Source: Anniella stebbinsi (lineage: Eukaryota > Chordata > Lepidosauria > Squamata > Anniellidae). Taken from it: a stretch of DNA of 64,000 bases. Both the position numbers and the translations under genes were made by a program. The stretch is from NCBI GenBank assembly GCA_029215795.1, contig JARDYH010000003.1, forward strand, positions 177,394,382 to 177,458,381, written 5' to 3'. The notes beneath the pieces were generated by a model, which made no database searches, was not told where the DNA came from, and was given only the letters and a program-made list of their open reading frames with translations. Positions 35,600 through 48,860 of this stretch are shown here, one piece after another (the stretch's first letter is position 1; each line of letters opens with the position of its first letter).

Positions 35600-36370
35600 A
35601 GGTAGACTTATAAAATGTTGAAAGGTGTATGGAGGGTGTGTTGACTAGAGTAGTCTGAAAAAGTGGGATTGCTATTTGCCCTACCAATCCTGATACATCA
35701 CTTCCACCACCTCTTTGGCTCCACCCACTCAAAGTTCCTATTATGGGCTCAATCAATGGAAGGCCATTTTGTCTGTTTAGCTAGGTAAATCAAGTTTCCA
35801 TGTACAGAGATTGTATGGGACTATTCGCACAACACAACAATGCACCATGAATTACGTGAGGATGTGGTGTGTGTGTCCGCCATTTTGACTATGCAACCCC
35901 CACTCAGCGGTTGTCATGTTGTGCAAACCCGACAAGTGTGGGTTATGTTAGGATTAAACAACCCTTGCATATCCCATAGTCTATTGTAAGATTCTGTGAT
36001 GCTTGCCATACTTTGTTTTTGGGAATTTTCTGCTTAGCCTCCCAATGTTGGTTATCCACATAAAGTCTGGGGGGTGTCTATTAACCTTGCTATTTTGAAC
36101 AAGGATATTTTTAGTTTTTTTCCTGAAAAAACTGTGCACATTGATGCACATGACATGTTGAACTAGATGTAGATGGTAATGAGAATGAATGTGTGTCTCC
36201 ATGAGAATAATGCAGTATTGGCAGATGTCTGAACTTGGATGTAAGTTTAGCATAGCTTCTGTTTCTTCCTCTTTCTGACTAACTTGTGAAAAAATTGTAA
36301 ATCCAGTCAGCATTTTTTTTTTTTTTGTAGTAGGATTTATTTCTAGGTAAGGTGCACAGTCGTGTTAATA
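35600..36370. other. Intronic stretch with MITE remnant
   Basis: MITE-like sequence occurs at about 35820-35975 (CTATTCGCACAACACAACAA and TGTTGTGCAAACCCGACAAG). Otherwise unremarkable. Confidence 0.45.
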
Positions 36371-36374
36371 AAAT

Positions 36375-37265
36375 TATCAAATGTGTTAGAAGGACAGGAC
36401 TTGTTGAAGGAGAAGCAATGTGGTTTCTGCAAAGGTATGTCTGGCTTCACTAACCTTTTAGATTTCCTGTAGGGTGACATTGTGTACTTAAATTTTCAAA
36501 TGGCTTTTGACAAAGTTCCTCACAAAAGACTCCTGAGCAAACTTTAGTAATAATGGGATAAAAAGAGGGGTCCTTTATGGATTGGTAACTGGTTAAAAAA
36601 CCAAAAAAGTAGAAATCAGTGGACATTCTCACAATGGAGAGATACAAATAGTGTTGTCCCAATTATCAACTTATTATGAATGAGCTAAATTTGTGGATGT
36701 CACCAACTAATTTATGGTGGTTAAAACAAAAACGGACAGCAGAGAGCTCCAATAGGACCTCTACAAATGGGCATTATAATGGCAAATGCGGTTAAAGATG
36801 ATGGGCCTGTTCAGATAACATGCTAAGCCATCGTTAGGCTGCTCACCCTTTTGCAGCAAATGGTTAGTGAGTATGTTTAAACTGTGGTTATGAAGCCACC
36901 ATGGTTAGGAATGGTTCACATGACACGCTAAGCCATAATGTTTAGCTCAAAATGCTAAACCATTGTGACTTAGTGTGTCCTCTGAACAGGTCCTTGTGGA
37001 AAAAGTAGATAGGGAGGTGGTGTCCCCCCCCCCCCCCATGGGTCATCAAATGAAACTAAATGGTGGAGATTCTGAACACAGAGCACATTGTTAAACAGTG
37101 GAATTTGCTACCACAAAATTAGTGATGGCCATCAATTTGGATGGCTTTAAAAAGGGATTAGACAAATTAATGGAGAATAAGGCTATTAATGGCTATTAGT
37201 CAAATGGGTTATATATTCTACCGCAGTATCAGATCTTATGTAGGGCTCTTATGTTCTTATGATTG
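36375..37265 (+). repeat. CR1-like LINE remnant, split by a MITE
   Basis: Near 36500 the plus strand encodes AFDKVPHKRLLSKL, a signature of CR1-group reverse transcriptases, in a decayed frame. It is followed by sense-strand text for a short reverse transcriptase stretch. After the MITE at 36803-36993 the 3' part resumes (GGCTTTAAAAAGGGATTAGA, then CTCTTATGTTCTTATG). Heavily mutated, non-coding. Confidence 0.7.
36803..36993. mobile_element. MITE with GGGCCTGTTCAGA ends
   Basis: The left end GGGCCTGTTCAGATAACATG and the inverted right end GGACCTGTTCAGAGGACACA match. An inner copy of the end motif (CACATGACACGCTAAGCC) suggests internal rearrangement. A related half-copy lies at about 42580-42670. 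Confidence 0.7.
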
Positions 37266-37269
37266 GCTA

Positions 37270-39424
37270 AAATTAAAATTCACTCACCCTGGCTAAAATT
37301 ATTATTCGCTCACCCTTGCAAAAACTCTGTAAGGTAGATTTCTGTTAATTCCAAAGATGTAGAAACTGAAGCCAAAACCCCAATTTATTCAAGAGTAGAC
37401 ATTGAATTTGTAGATGAAATCTTTCTCAGTAGTCCAGCTTCATATAATATGTACATAAATTTGTGGATTATGAAACTTTATTAAAGTAGTTTTTCATATG
37501 AAAATGTCAGTGACAAACTAGACAAATACCTGTTTTTGTTGGTTTAAATTGTAATTAAGACAGCTGATCAAAAACACACTATGGATCAGTATACTTCCAT
37601 TCTTGTATACTGAACACCAACTTCAAAACCTGATTTTTCTGATAGGATTTATTGTCATATGCTAGCTATTTGCAAAAAAAAGTAGCACAGATTTTAGTGT
37701 CATTTAATTTAAACAAATGTTAATCAGGTATGTTCACACAAATCAGTACTCATCCAAACTTATCTAATGCACAAAATTGTCATTATTTGTGAACAGCTGT
37801 TTTGAATTAATGTTGAAATCATCAAAAAATCCTAGTGCTCTAACATCTCAATCTGAACATATGCAGTATTTCAAATTTACTCCCTTTTGTGTTATTTTTG
37901 GATGATAACTGAAAATAACAGTCCGCTATAATAAATCTTGTTTAAATTAATAGAATCACTGGGAGGTGGTTCTGTTGTATCAAAACAAATTTTAGCAACT
38001 GTAGAAAGTGTCCTGCTGAGGACCAAGACTCTCAGGAAAGCCAGAAGGTTGTTAATCCCGTTCCTGTTTGGATTATTCTGTTTAACTTTAACATATTTAA
38101 GGATATTAGTGATGTAGGTGTAAATGATAGCATCTACATTTTAAGGATAGCTAGTGTTCAATGTTTATAAAACTGTATATATTTGATCCTAATGAAAGCA
38201 TCTCAAATTGCATTGACCATCAGTCGATCTTAGCCTGGAGTTCTATACTCCTTTGGGAATAAGTCCCATTGAATTTATTGACAGAATCGCACTGTCAATT
38301 AATCGCTGCATAGTATCTTTTCAAAGTTTTCTCCTCAGTTTCAGGTTGCAGAAATGGCTCCCCCTCCCTAGCTGAATGGTTGGCAATAGTCTTTGCTTTG
38401 ATACTTGAGTACATTGTTTTTGGAGAGAAATGAAAGGACATGTTTATTTCTAGTACTACTTTTATTTGACAACTTTGAAAACCTGCTTTGAGAGTAACAT
38501 CTACTTCCAACTGGAAAGAAAATGGGTACATGTATCACTTAATCCAATTAGTATGTCTTCCTATTATAATTAATTATGATGACTGTGAGCATCTGGTTGA
38601 AACTGAGCATGAACTTCACAAAAGGTGAAGGCAACCTAATCCCCATTATTTTTGCTCACTGGAGAGGATAAGTGAATGAATAAGCAGTAATCTTTGGATA
38701 ATTGCTCTGACTTGGGCTGGAGGCGTACTTCATTCTTACAGAAGTTCTGAAAGCTTACAGAACTGTCAAAACTTGCTGAGTATTTTGAAAAGTCAAATAA
38801 TTAGAGTACTGTGAGCCTCATATGCTTGTTCTTTTATAATATAGCTGTTAAGCAACTGTAGGATTGAAAATTCCAGATGTGGTGGTTGTCTGTGTGTCCA
38901 TGGGAACTTCCAATGGCAGTTCCTTTGCCCTCAAAGGTTGGAGTTTTCCAGAGTGGCCCCAGTGTGGCCTGATTCAAGGAAGAGGAAATAAGTCAATTGC
39001 TGTGTGGGCACAGACCTTTCTGGATCTCAACCCATATATTTTGAAAAGTCAGTAGTGCCTAAATTTGTAAGACTTGAGTTTTAAAAAGCCTCCTTTAGAT
39101 CTTACCTTGACATTGAATATTAATAGGAAACAAGAGGACAAGAAATTGTTATCTGATTATTACCCTTGTTTGAAAACACTAGCAGTTATTTTTCAAAAGA
39201 AAACATACAAGTTTATCTGGCACTCTGTAGTGGTGTATAATTTGTGTTAAATTGCTGGTCAAATAATTAGATCTTCATTAAACCAATTTTTAATATTGGG
39301 CTAGCAAAGCACCTGCCAGTATGATAGCAAGACCAAGTTCAGCCTAGTTGTGGCCAGCATACACTGCACTGTTAAACTGATACTGCCACAGTATTAGTGC
39401 AATGACTGTAGAATGTGTGAACAA
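37270..39424. other. Intronic stretch, no gene seen
   Basis: AT-rich DNA. An old amniote repeat lies near 38215-38300 (GGGAATAAGTCCCATTGAAT). No exon is recognised. Confidence 0.5.
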
Positions 39425-39945
39425 AGAACAGAAAAGAGCGGATTGCGGTCAGAGGTAGATAAATGAAGAGACAGACACAGGTTTGGATTTTAAACAGGGC
39501 CACAATTTATTTAAGATCTGCAAAGCGGGTGAAAACCTATCGGCATCCAGACTGGCCTGTTTCCAGTCCCATCCTAATCGGGTGAGCCATTTATGTCCCT
39601 TGATTGGGCGAGGTGTCAATCGCCCTCCCAAGGCCCCCCCTTTCGGGGGGTCGGGAGATCTTCCGGTGTCACCACCAACCTGTACCGCAAGGTTACAGGT
39701 GAATGAGAAAGGTTGATCTCAAAGGTAATCCTTATCTCCCCGCCAGGCTGCACGGCTCAAAGCTGGGAGCCTCAGGAGGCCATCGAGAGGGGCAGAGCCT
39801 GTTAAATAAGCTCTCTCCGCCCCTCCCCACAGCATGTGGCCGATCCAAACTGGCCAATGAGAGGCAGCCACCTCTCTCTTCCTCTCCCCTGCCCAGAAAA
39901 GCTTCCCCACTCCCAGGCTACGTCGGGCGTGGCAGAATCACCAGT
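39425..39945 (-). repeat. Solo LTR-like terminal repeat
   Basis: Read on the minus strand the segment looks like a retroelement terminal repeat: a GC-rich start, ATTGG near 39855, a TATA-like CTTATTTAACAGG near 39806-39820, and a polyadenylation signal AATAAA (39506-39511), followed by GT/T-rich sequence. Its start (GATTCTGCCACGCCCGACGT, then CCTGGGAGTGGGGAAGC) resembles the start of the Ngaro element at 63.2 kb (CATTCTGCCGCCCCCGGCC, then CCTGGGGGCGGGGAGGC). It may therefore be a terminal repeat of a Ngaro relative or of an LTR retrotransposon. No flanking duplication was found. Confidence 0.5.
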
Positions 39946-39949
39946 CTGG

Positions 39950-42900
39950 ACATGTCAGTGGCTTGACAATCACCAGATTTGGATGAGCAGGAACCAAATT
40001 GAATATCCAACCTCTGTTAGGGGTTTGTTGTGTCTTGTGAACCTAGCAAGCATGGGTTATTTGAGGGTTATACAATCTTCACATAACCCATGAAAAGCAT
40101 GTCATGACAATCCTCAAGTAGGGGTTGCATATTCAAAATGGTAGGCAGATACACCGCAGCTTCACCTTGGACTAGATAGCTTACCATGGATTGTCATACG
40201 AACAGCCCCAGTGTGTGCATTTTCCTTCTCTATTGTTGTTCAGTTTATTTGATAGCAAGGGAGGAATGGGATGGACCTGGGTCAGGATTGCCAAAGAACA
40301 TTCACACTGGGCTTCTAAAGTGCACAACCCATTCATTCCTCACTTTTCCGTGGCAATTAAGCACTGAATACTTGACTTGAAGGTCCTTTGCATCCCTCAT
40401 TTTCTCTTTTCTTCAGTGCTTTGCCCTACAGAGCCCACATGAATAACTTTCTCCCAGAAAAGATAGTACATTTGAGTATCTCCGCTGTTGGGAACTGCAC
40501 ATAGTTTTTGTATTTCTAGAGTGCCTACAATAACTATGTCCGATGGGTAACATTGTGAGCCTGTTGCTGCAAACAGACTGTTTTACAACACCTTAAACAA
40601 TTTATTGTAGTACAAGCTTTTGTGAACTTCATGCATCTGAAGTGGAATCAAGAAAAGCTTATGCTACAATAAATCTGTTTATATTACAATAAATCTGATA
40701 GTCTTTCAGTTGCCACAAGACTTGTTAAGTAATTACACGTTATAGATAAAACAAAATAAAAGTCACAGGTCCTGCCCTGAAGTTTACAATCTAAGGTCCA
40801 AATTGCATGTTATATTAAACATGTAGTTTGATGTTGTATAGGTTTTTTATTTTAAATTTCTGTTATGATGAGGGGGAATCAAGATTGGGACCATGGCAAA
40901 AGGAAAGGACTTTTAAAACCCCTTTTTAACCCACCCTGCCCCAAAACTTGCTATATGGCAAGGGAAGGAAGCTGCCAATGCAATTAAAAACCAACCAACC
41001 TCCCCCTTTACTGTTATCCCTGTCCTAATTCCCCACTTCTTTTGGTGTTAGCTATTTAAAGTTAAAAACAGACACACATACACAGAGCATGCTATGTATT
41101 TAATGTGAAAATTGTCTCTAAAAGATGAGACATACTAGGTACACAAGGGAATGGAGTAAAAAGCCAAGGAGGGAGATTAGTTTGAGAATCCAAAATCAAA
41201 TGGTGAGATTGAAGTCATTTATAGCACAATCCTATGCATGCTTATTTGAAAGTAACCCCCATTGATTTTGATGAGGTTTACTCCAAGGTAAATGGGTATA
41301 GGATTTCAGTCTTAAACAGAGTTCGTTCCGGGAGGAAGAGGAAAAGGTGAGCTCCCTGTGTTGATGCTCCGGCTAATGGCTAAGGTACAGAAAAAGCAGA
41401 ATGGAGGATTGCTCGGGAAACTAAGAATAACAACTGGATATAACATTTCCTGTCATTGGTTCTTTAATAAATTTCCATAAAAATAAAGTGCTTTGTATGA
41501 GCTTTAGAGCTAGAATGCATAGACATATTAAATCTTGATTTTAAAAATAAGTTAGACCCTCTGAGAAATGCATATTGATTTTAGTCTGTAAAAAATCATT
41601 TCTCTTAAACTTTGACTTACTTTTTTTACTGCAGTTACTATGAAGTGTGATAAGCTGTATCTGTGACCTTTGATTAAACCTTATGTGATTATTCATGGTG
41701 CAAAGACCACAAACCTCTTTTTGTTAGTTTTGATAGATAGTGGCATGGAGACAGGGAAAAGCAGGTTCTCAGCAAGAGCATTTTTATTAGTTTTGTTGGC
41801 TTGTAGGCTAAATTTTAACTGAAGAACTTTATTGGATTTTAATTCTTTTTGGTTTTCATAGGTCAAATAACTGAAAGTTCCAGTTGTGCATTTAAGTAAG
41901 AGATTAATTTGAGCCACATCTGCCATCATATTTCCTAACAACTATGTTAGTATCTGTGTTGGAAAACAAATATAATGTGAGAATTTCTGAAGTACCTCTC
42001 AAAATGCAGGCTAGGACACTGGTAACATCATATGTTTACAGTAGTTTCTGCATCATGGATTTTTAATTTATTGGTTTGAAAAGTATTGTCTGAAGTGGTG
42101 GTCTCAGAACAACTGATTGAGTGCTCTTCTGTATGTATGTGTGTGTATATAACTGAAATGAGGGGTGTACATCGTTAAAGCTATATTTAATATTTTCTGG
42201 TGTCGTAAGAAGTATGACAGAACATTCTTGTTAACAATATGAAGTTAAATTAATAAGTAAATTCATTAAATTAATCTTAAATAGCTAAGAGTTAACTGTT
42301 TTTGAGTCTTTTAAACAGTTCAATTTGAACCCTATTGTTGGCATCCACTTTGAGTGCATTTTAGGTCTTTCACAAATACAGTTCTTGAAGCAAACTCTTA
42401 AATTGAAGTCATGCCTCCTCTCTTGTTTAGTTTCTAATCTTTTATTGTAGCCGTCTGAATCATATCATTTGATGAAGATCTGCTAAAGGGAAGTTGCACA
42501 ATTCGTGCCCAAAGTGTTTGAGACCTTTCATTGCATGTTTAGTACTTATTCGTGGATATCGTTTCATAATGGAAAAGCCTGACATTGCTTCACACAACAT
42601 GCTAAACCATAATGTTTAGCTCAAAATGCTTAACCTGCATAGCTTACTTAGCGTGTCATCTGAACAGGGTCAAAAAGTGTTTTCTGGCTTGAAACTATCA
42701 GGGATGGGGAACTACTAGGTGACATTGTATTAAAGTCTCACTTGTATTGGTTTCAACTGAGAGCACATATTTTCCCCATTTATTTATGATCCAGAGGTAA
42801 AAAGTCCCTTTAGTTTTATTATGGCTTAAGTCATAAAATGTTGAGGGTTTTACAGTTGGCATATCCTACTATAAGAATTGCCTCTTAGGGTCAGTAGCAC

Positions 42901-43612
42901 ACACCTTGAATAATGTTGCATCCTTTGACTAGTGTGGCTAACTGACATTGATAGACGTATCTATGAATATGTCAGATTTTCTTTTTGAATCCTGTTAATG
43001 CTGTTGACTATGACAGTTATGGTGGCATGTTCCTCCCCTTCCCCAAAATACTCCAACTCAGCAGCCCTGTTCAGGTATTAAACCATGCTCCTACTCACCC
43101 ATTAGGATACAGGACCATGCACACTGCCCCCATCCCTTACAACTCAGTGTATGTAGCCCCTACCCCCTTGGTTCTAAACTTGCATGTTGAGTGGGAATGT
43201 CTGAATGCAACAAGAACCCTATGTGGAATCAGGGACCCTGATGATGCACTCATGGAGTATTCAAGTGAATGTGAATAGATCCCCTTTTCAAACCTTGTCC
43301 CTTCAGAACTGAGGGGGCAGGACTGGTGTGCACTGGGATATAGGGAGTTGGGCCAGCATGTGTGGTTCCATGCTCTCACTCATGCGTCAGTGTGTGTTGT
43401 TCAGGCTTAACACCTGAGAAGGATTTTCTTCAACTTTCTGTCCTGCTTGCTAGGGAGAATACTTTGGACTGACTGCAGCTCTACGTGTTTCTCAAAATGT
43501 ATAGGCTTAGCTTCAAACTGCTCAGCAGGGAGTAGCCTGCTTTGGTTAATGACATATCATCCAGTTTGACATGGGGGCAACTTAACCATTTTAAAATGTT
43601 GAAGTCATTGAC
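39950..43612. other. Intronic stretch, no gene seen
   Basis: MITE-like remnants occur at about 40015-40210 and 42580-42670. Amniote repeats lie at about 40565-40700 (TTATTGTAGTACAAGCTTTT) and 41220-41320 (AGCACAATCCTATGCATGCT). No exon is recognised. Confidence 0.5.
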
Positions 43613-43950
43613 TGGGTTTGGATAACATGATAACCTATACTCAAGGATGGCTTGCCATTAACCATGAGTGGTTGTTGAAACATGGGTTATTGTGTTGTCT
43701 GAACTCAGCTGCACTAACAAACTGTGGTTGGTTAACTATGAGCAACCCATGAAGAGACCTCATGGTTTGTTGTGGGGTCGTGAACTGTGGGTTGTTCTTG
43801 GCTAACAAACAGTTTTTTTTTATCATGGCTGGGTTCAGACAATATGGTTCAAAAACAACCCAGAGACAACAACCCATAGTTCAACAACAATCCACACTCA
43901 ACCCACACTCAACCCTAGAGTGTGAGTTATCATGTTGTCTGAATCCAACC
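43613..43950. mobile_element. MITE with GATAACATGATAAC ends
   Basis: The left end TGGATAACATGATAACC and the inverted right end CAGACAACATGATAACTC match. The interior holds inverse stretches (GGTTGTTGAAACATGGGTT and AACCCATAGTTCAACAACAA). Confidence 0.65.
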
Positions 43951-44752
43951 AATATATATGCCAATGTTATTGAATATGGGTCGTGTCATCACTCTCCATT
44001 CTTATTGGAGCTTCTGGACCTGTATAGCCATCTGGGGTTCAATTGCAATCTTGGAAACCATAGAGAGTAGACCATGATATGGGGTTCAGGGAGTGGGGAG
44101 GGGGCTACAACTTACTGGAAAGAGTGTCTGTGTATAATATTTATTTATGAAATTTGTTACCTACTTTTTATTATAAAATAACCCCAAAGCAGGGTACAAG
44201 CAACAACATTACAAAAGAAAATATAATTAAAGACAGGAGAATAATCAGACTCTTGCTTACTAAAAGTTGCCTTTGGCTGCTCCCTGTAAATAATGATGAG
44301 ATGAGAAGACTAGTGAGCTTTGAAGTTCAGACACAGCTGGAATAATAGGGGAATGGAGGAGTAGATAGCTGGCCAGGAGCAAGGCCTAGGGCTGGTGAGA
44401 GCCAGAAGAGGTTGCCACCATTCACCTCTCATTTGAGAACACTTACTGCTTGACCCTGGGACCAGTAAAGTAACTGTGGGATGGAGAAGAAGTGTGTGTG
44501 TGTTTGGGGGGGGGGGGTGCGCTAGAATGGACTAAGGCAGGATTTCCTGTGTATTTATGACTTCCAGTAGGACTTACCTGAACTCTGCAAGTTTCTCTTT
44601 GTTTGTGGGCTCCTCTCTCAAGAGTAACAAACTCTGCACTGAATCCCTTTTATAACTGAAAAAGTTATTTACTGGGCACATGATGAACTATCTGTAAATC
44701 CAGGACAGTATGGGCAAATGTATCAGAAACGATAATGGGGATATCTAGCAAT
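43951..44752. other. Intronic stretch, no gene seen
   Basis: Nothing recognisable beyond short homopolymers (G run near 44505-44518). Confidence 0.45.
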
Positions 44753-44760
44753 GGTTACAA

Positions 44761-45080
44761 TAGGGTGACCAGATAAAATCCAGGTCAGGGCTCATGTCAC
44801 TTTAACAGTTGTAGAGAAAAGGGAATTTCAGCCAGTGTCATTTGTATGCAATTAGTTCCTGGTGAAATTCCCTCTTCATCACAACAGTTAAAGTTGCAGG
44901 GGCCCTGCCTTCTTTTGCGTATGGTCACTCTAGTATAGTGCCTGCAACTTTAACTGTTGTGATAAAGAGGGAATTTCACCAGGAACTAATTGCATACAAA
45001 TGACACTGGCTGAAATTCCCTTTTCTCTACAACTGTTAAAGTTACATAAGCCCTGACCTGGATTTTATCTGGTCAGCCTA
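44761..45080. mobile_element. 320-bp hAT-type foldback MITE, copy 1
   Basis: It is nearly a perfect palindrome throughout, from TAGGGTGACCAGATAAAATC to its inverse. It is flanked by the perfect 8-bp duplication GGTTACAA (44753-44760 and 45081-45088). No coding capacity. Confidence 0.92.
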
Positions 45081-45088
45081 GGTTACAA

Positions 45089-47757
45089 TGTTGAGTGTGA
45101 GGACAGTAAAGGTCTTAGGAAAAATATGGAAGAGAAAATTGACATTTGTGTTTACTTTGAAGCATATTTAGAAGATGTATATTAGTTCAGCTTCAAAACC
45201 TTTCTGCATCTCAATAAGTTAGTACCTCTGTATTAAACATCTGTCCAAGGCAGTGCATATACGCTTTGTGAAAAGAACTATTGACTTCAGTATTATAAAC
45301 ATTTGGTGACAGAAACACTGATTGCAATAGTGTCTGTATACAGGCAGAGCAACAATGGACCAATTCACACATCATGATAAGAAACCCTGAAAATAAGCTA
45401 TGGTGGGTTGTTTGTTTGCTCGCTAACCTACATTAATCCCAACAGACGATTAGGCACTCTGCAGCTTGCTGTAGCTTGTTTTCCCCTTAGTCTTCCCACC
45501 CACTCCTGGCATATATCCCATGAGCCTTTGTGGCACAAGCTCAGCAACTTGCTCTGCTACTTCCCTGCACTCATGAGTGGTTTATTTCGTAGAATTTCTT
45601 CCCCACTTTCAATTGATAATCAAAAAGAAAAACCAGTAGAAGCAAACCCCTCATAGGATCATGGATGTGTAAGCCCTTGCTTTCACTGGTTTTTCTTTTT
45701 GATTATCAGTTGTTTTCTAAAGAGGGATAAATTATCTGGATTTAACAGCCTACTTATGTAACTGGTAAATTAGTAATATCCATAAGTCTTTGGACACAGT
45801 TTTGGAGCAAGATTAAATTTAAAGCATGCTTGCTGCTTTGCCTCTGCAATCTTTTTATTCATATCTAAGTTAGAGAAGAGTCATATGTAAACAACACTTC
45901 TGTTACAGAAAAGATGCAAATTAAGTTTGTTCTCAAATTTGTGTGACATTAATACTTTTGAAATGGTTAATGTGGTAAAGCAGGTTTTGTGGCAGTTGCT
46001 ATTTTAAATTCTCCTGTTTTGCCAGTGGACTTTTGACCTAACACACCTCTAAATCAAGTAATTAATGTCAAGCACTGTGAAATCTATCAAACTTTTCAAG
46101 AAAATATGCTGCACTTAACAAAATATAATATGCTTAACAAAAAGATTGTCTTAGTACTATGCAAAATGAACAGTAAACTCGCTGCTTCAATTTTTAGATG
46201 CTTTGGATAGACATTACAGCAGATGACTGTTGCATTGGAGTTATATTAGGTTACAATGGACATGCTTCATTCCAGTTTTTGAATAATAGTTAGGATAATA
46301 TTATAACAAAAACATGTTTGTTTTAATGACATAAGTGGGAGGATATTTTAGAACACATTACGCTCATAGTTAGGGATGCTGTGGTAATCTGCCAGCTTCA
46401 GTTTTCAACATGAATAGATAATATCTCAGTATATGTCCCCCTGCCCCCCACTTTATGTTTTATTCACTCCAATTCATCCTTTTGGTGCAGGGAGCCATTG
46501 ATAGCTGGATTCACACACATTTGTAATCTACTCTTATGTGGGGCTAACTTTGAAGACTGTTCAGAAACTGCGACTGCACTGGTAGGGGCCCTTATCATGC
46601 CAGTCTTAAAGGATCTACACTGGTTTCCAGTTTGCTTCCAAGCCCCATTCAAGGTGCTGATGTTCACATAAGATAGCTCAGTGACCTGCCTCCTTCCAGA
46701 AATAAGTGCTTTGGGGCTTCCTTTAGGAAGCACTAAATCTCCCTTTTGTAAGCAGTGGGTCCCACTTGTGCAATATAGTTAGTGGGATCCACCCCTTGTG
46801 GAGAGGAATCAGCAGGGTGGAAAGGAATTGGCAGGGGTGTAAGCAACCCATTTGATTCTGCCCAATGTGTAGCACTAGTTATTGATAGACAGCATTCTCA
46901 TATTAGCCTCTCTTATGCTATTGGTTACTTGGCAATTCTGAATATGATGTAAAAATCCAAGTTTTAAAAACCAGAATTAATTGTTAAAGGTATCTGTAGA
47001 AAAATACCTAAACAAACCTGGAGTGCAAATATAACTTTAAACTATGCTATTTGATTGATGTGTTCATAAAATCAAATTTAAAAAGGCATACACTTGGCAT
47101 TTACCAAAGGCCCTAAGGCTTCTCTGTTGTTGTGGAACAAAATGTACTGTTCTGTTTTACCAGAATTTACGTGTCCTTACAGAACAGTAATCAGCTTTGT
47201 GAATGTATATCACTGCGCCAGTTTGCATGTAACAAAAAGCCACTGTGGGTGAATTTCCTCACGGGGCTTATTGTTGCAGCTGGCATTGGGCTATTCAAGC
47301 CATGGTGGGGACACACCACAGCTTGTCATTATGTGCAAACCTGATGATGATGGGCTGTTGGGGTGGTTCTGGGTAGCTTGTTTATGACCCTAACAACTCA
47401 ACCACCATTTCCAGGTTCACATAGAACAACAATCTATAGTATATACACACACACACACTGCTGCAGCTCAAATATTCAAAATGGCAACTGCCAACAAGAA
47501 AACTCACAGGGAAATTCACCCATAGTGGCTTCTTATTATGTGTGAACCAGGCCCCTGTCCTCTGTTATGTCTGCTAGGCTCTATTCTTATAGCTTTTCAT
47601 TCAGTATTTCATTGATAGTTACAAGAGAGAAAAAACAATCAAATGCCTAGTCTTGCAAACAGCAACCACATAAGATTAAAAACTAGATATGAAGGAATAA
47701 AACAGAATTCTAATAAGTACCTTGAAAAAAATGTAGAACAAACATGATAAATTACTC
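45089..47757. other. Intronic stretch with LINE and MITE remnants
   Basis: A hairpin at 45608-45712 (TGATAATCAAAAAGAAAAAC and its inverse) lies in a MITE-like stretch starting near 45360. An old LINE 3'-domain remnant near 46560-46670 encodes MPVLKDLHWFPVCFQAPFKV on the plus strand. A foldback with ends GCCACTGTGGGTGAATTTCC and its inverse spans about 47240-47530. Confidence 0.5.
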
Positions 47758-47765
47758 TATATACT

Positions 47766-48085
47766 TAGGCTGACCATATGAAAAGGAGGACAGGGCTCAT
47801 ATAACTTTAACAGCTGTAGAGAAAAGGCAATTTCAGCCGGCATCATTTGTATGCAATTCGTACCTGGTGAAATTTCCTCTTCATTACGACACTTAAAGCT
47901 ACAGGGGCCCTGTCCTCTTTTGTATCTGATCACTCTAGTATAGTGCCTGCAACTTTAATTACTGTGATGAAGAGGGGATTTCTCCAGGTACTAATTGCAT
48001 ACAAATGATGCCAGCTGAAATTCCCTTTTCTCTGCAACTGTTAAAGTTACATGAGCCCTGTCCTCCTTTGCATATGGTCAGCCTA
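47766..48085. mobile_element. 320-bp hAT-type foldback MITE, copy 2
   Basis: It has the same length and plan as the 44761 copy, with ends TAGGCTGACCATATG and the inverse. Perfect 8-bp duplication TATATACT (47758-47765 and 48086-48093). It is more diverged in sequence from the other two. Confidence 0.92.
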
Positions 48086-48299
48086 TATATACTGTATCAA
48101 TGAAATCTTTCGCTATTGGCCAAATTTATATAAAAACATTTATTTACAATATGAATATACCACTCCCCATCCAAAAGATTTTGGAGTGGTGAACAACAAA
48201 TAGAATAAAAGAATAAAACACCATGTTTAAAATTATATTTTTAAAAGAACAATTACATTTTTAAAAGAACAAAGTTCTGATAACTAAAGAGTAAGTAAA

Positions 48300-48860
48300 C
48301 TCTTACTTCAACTAGTTCAAAATATGGCAGCCAGGTTGGTCACCGGTACACCTAGGGGTGACCATATTACGCCAGCTTTAAAATCGCTCCACTGGCTGCC
48401 AATTAGTTTCTGGGCAAAGTATAAAGTGTTGGTTATTACTTTTAAAACCCTACATGGTTTGAGTCCAGGTTACCTGAGGGATCGCCTTCTCCCATACAAT
48501 CCGCCCCGCACACTCAGGTCCTCTGGGAAGAACTTACTACAGTCGGCCAAGACTAGGCTGACAACCGTCACCCAGAGGACCTTCTCTTCTGCAGCTCCCA
48601 GACTGTGGAATGACCTGCCGGAGGAGACTCAACAGCCTTTTAGAATTTAAGAAAGCCATGAAGACTGTTCTCTTCTGGCGGGCATATCCAGTGGAATTTT
48701 AGGATGTTTTAATGCAGTTTTAAAAATGTGTGTCACGTTTTAATCAGTTTTATGTATTTTATCATATTGTTGTTCCCCGCCTCGATCCAAACAGAGAGGC
48801 GGGTGAGAAATAAATTATTATTATTATTATTATTATTAGTAGTAGGAGTAGGAGTAGGAG
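48300..48860 (+). repeat. LINE 3' end (L2/CR1 group) with (ATT)n tail
   Basis: The plus strand encodes MAARLVTGTPRGDHITPALK and SLHWLPISFWAKYKVL, then PRLWNDLPEETQ, the C-terminal end typical of L2/CR1-group LINE polyproteins. A 3' untranslated region and a tail (ATT)n at about 48811-48838 follow. It is 5'-truncated. The family is the same as the LINE at 63201-64000, whose text overlaps this one. Confidence 0.8.
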
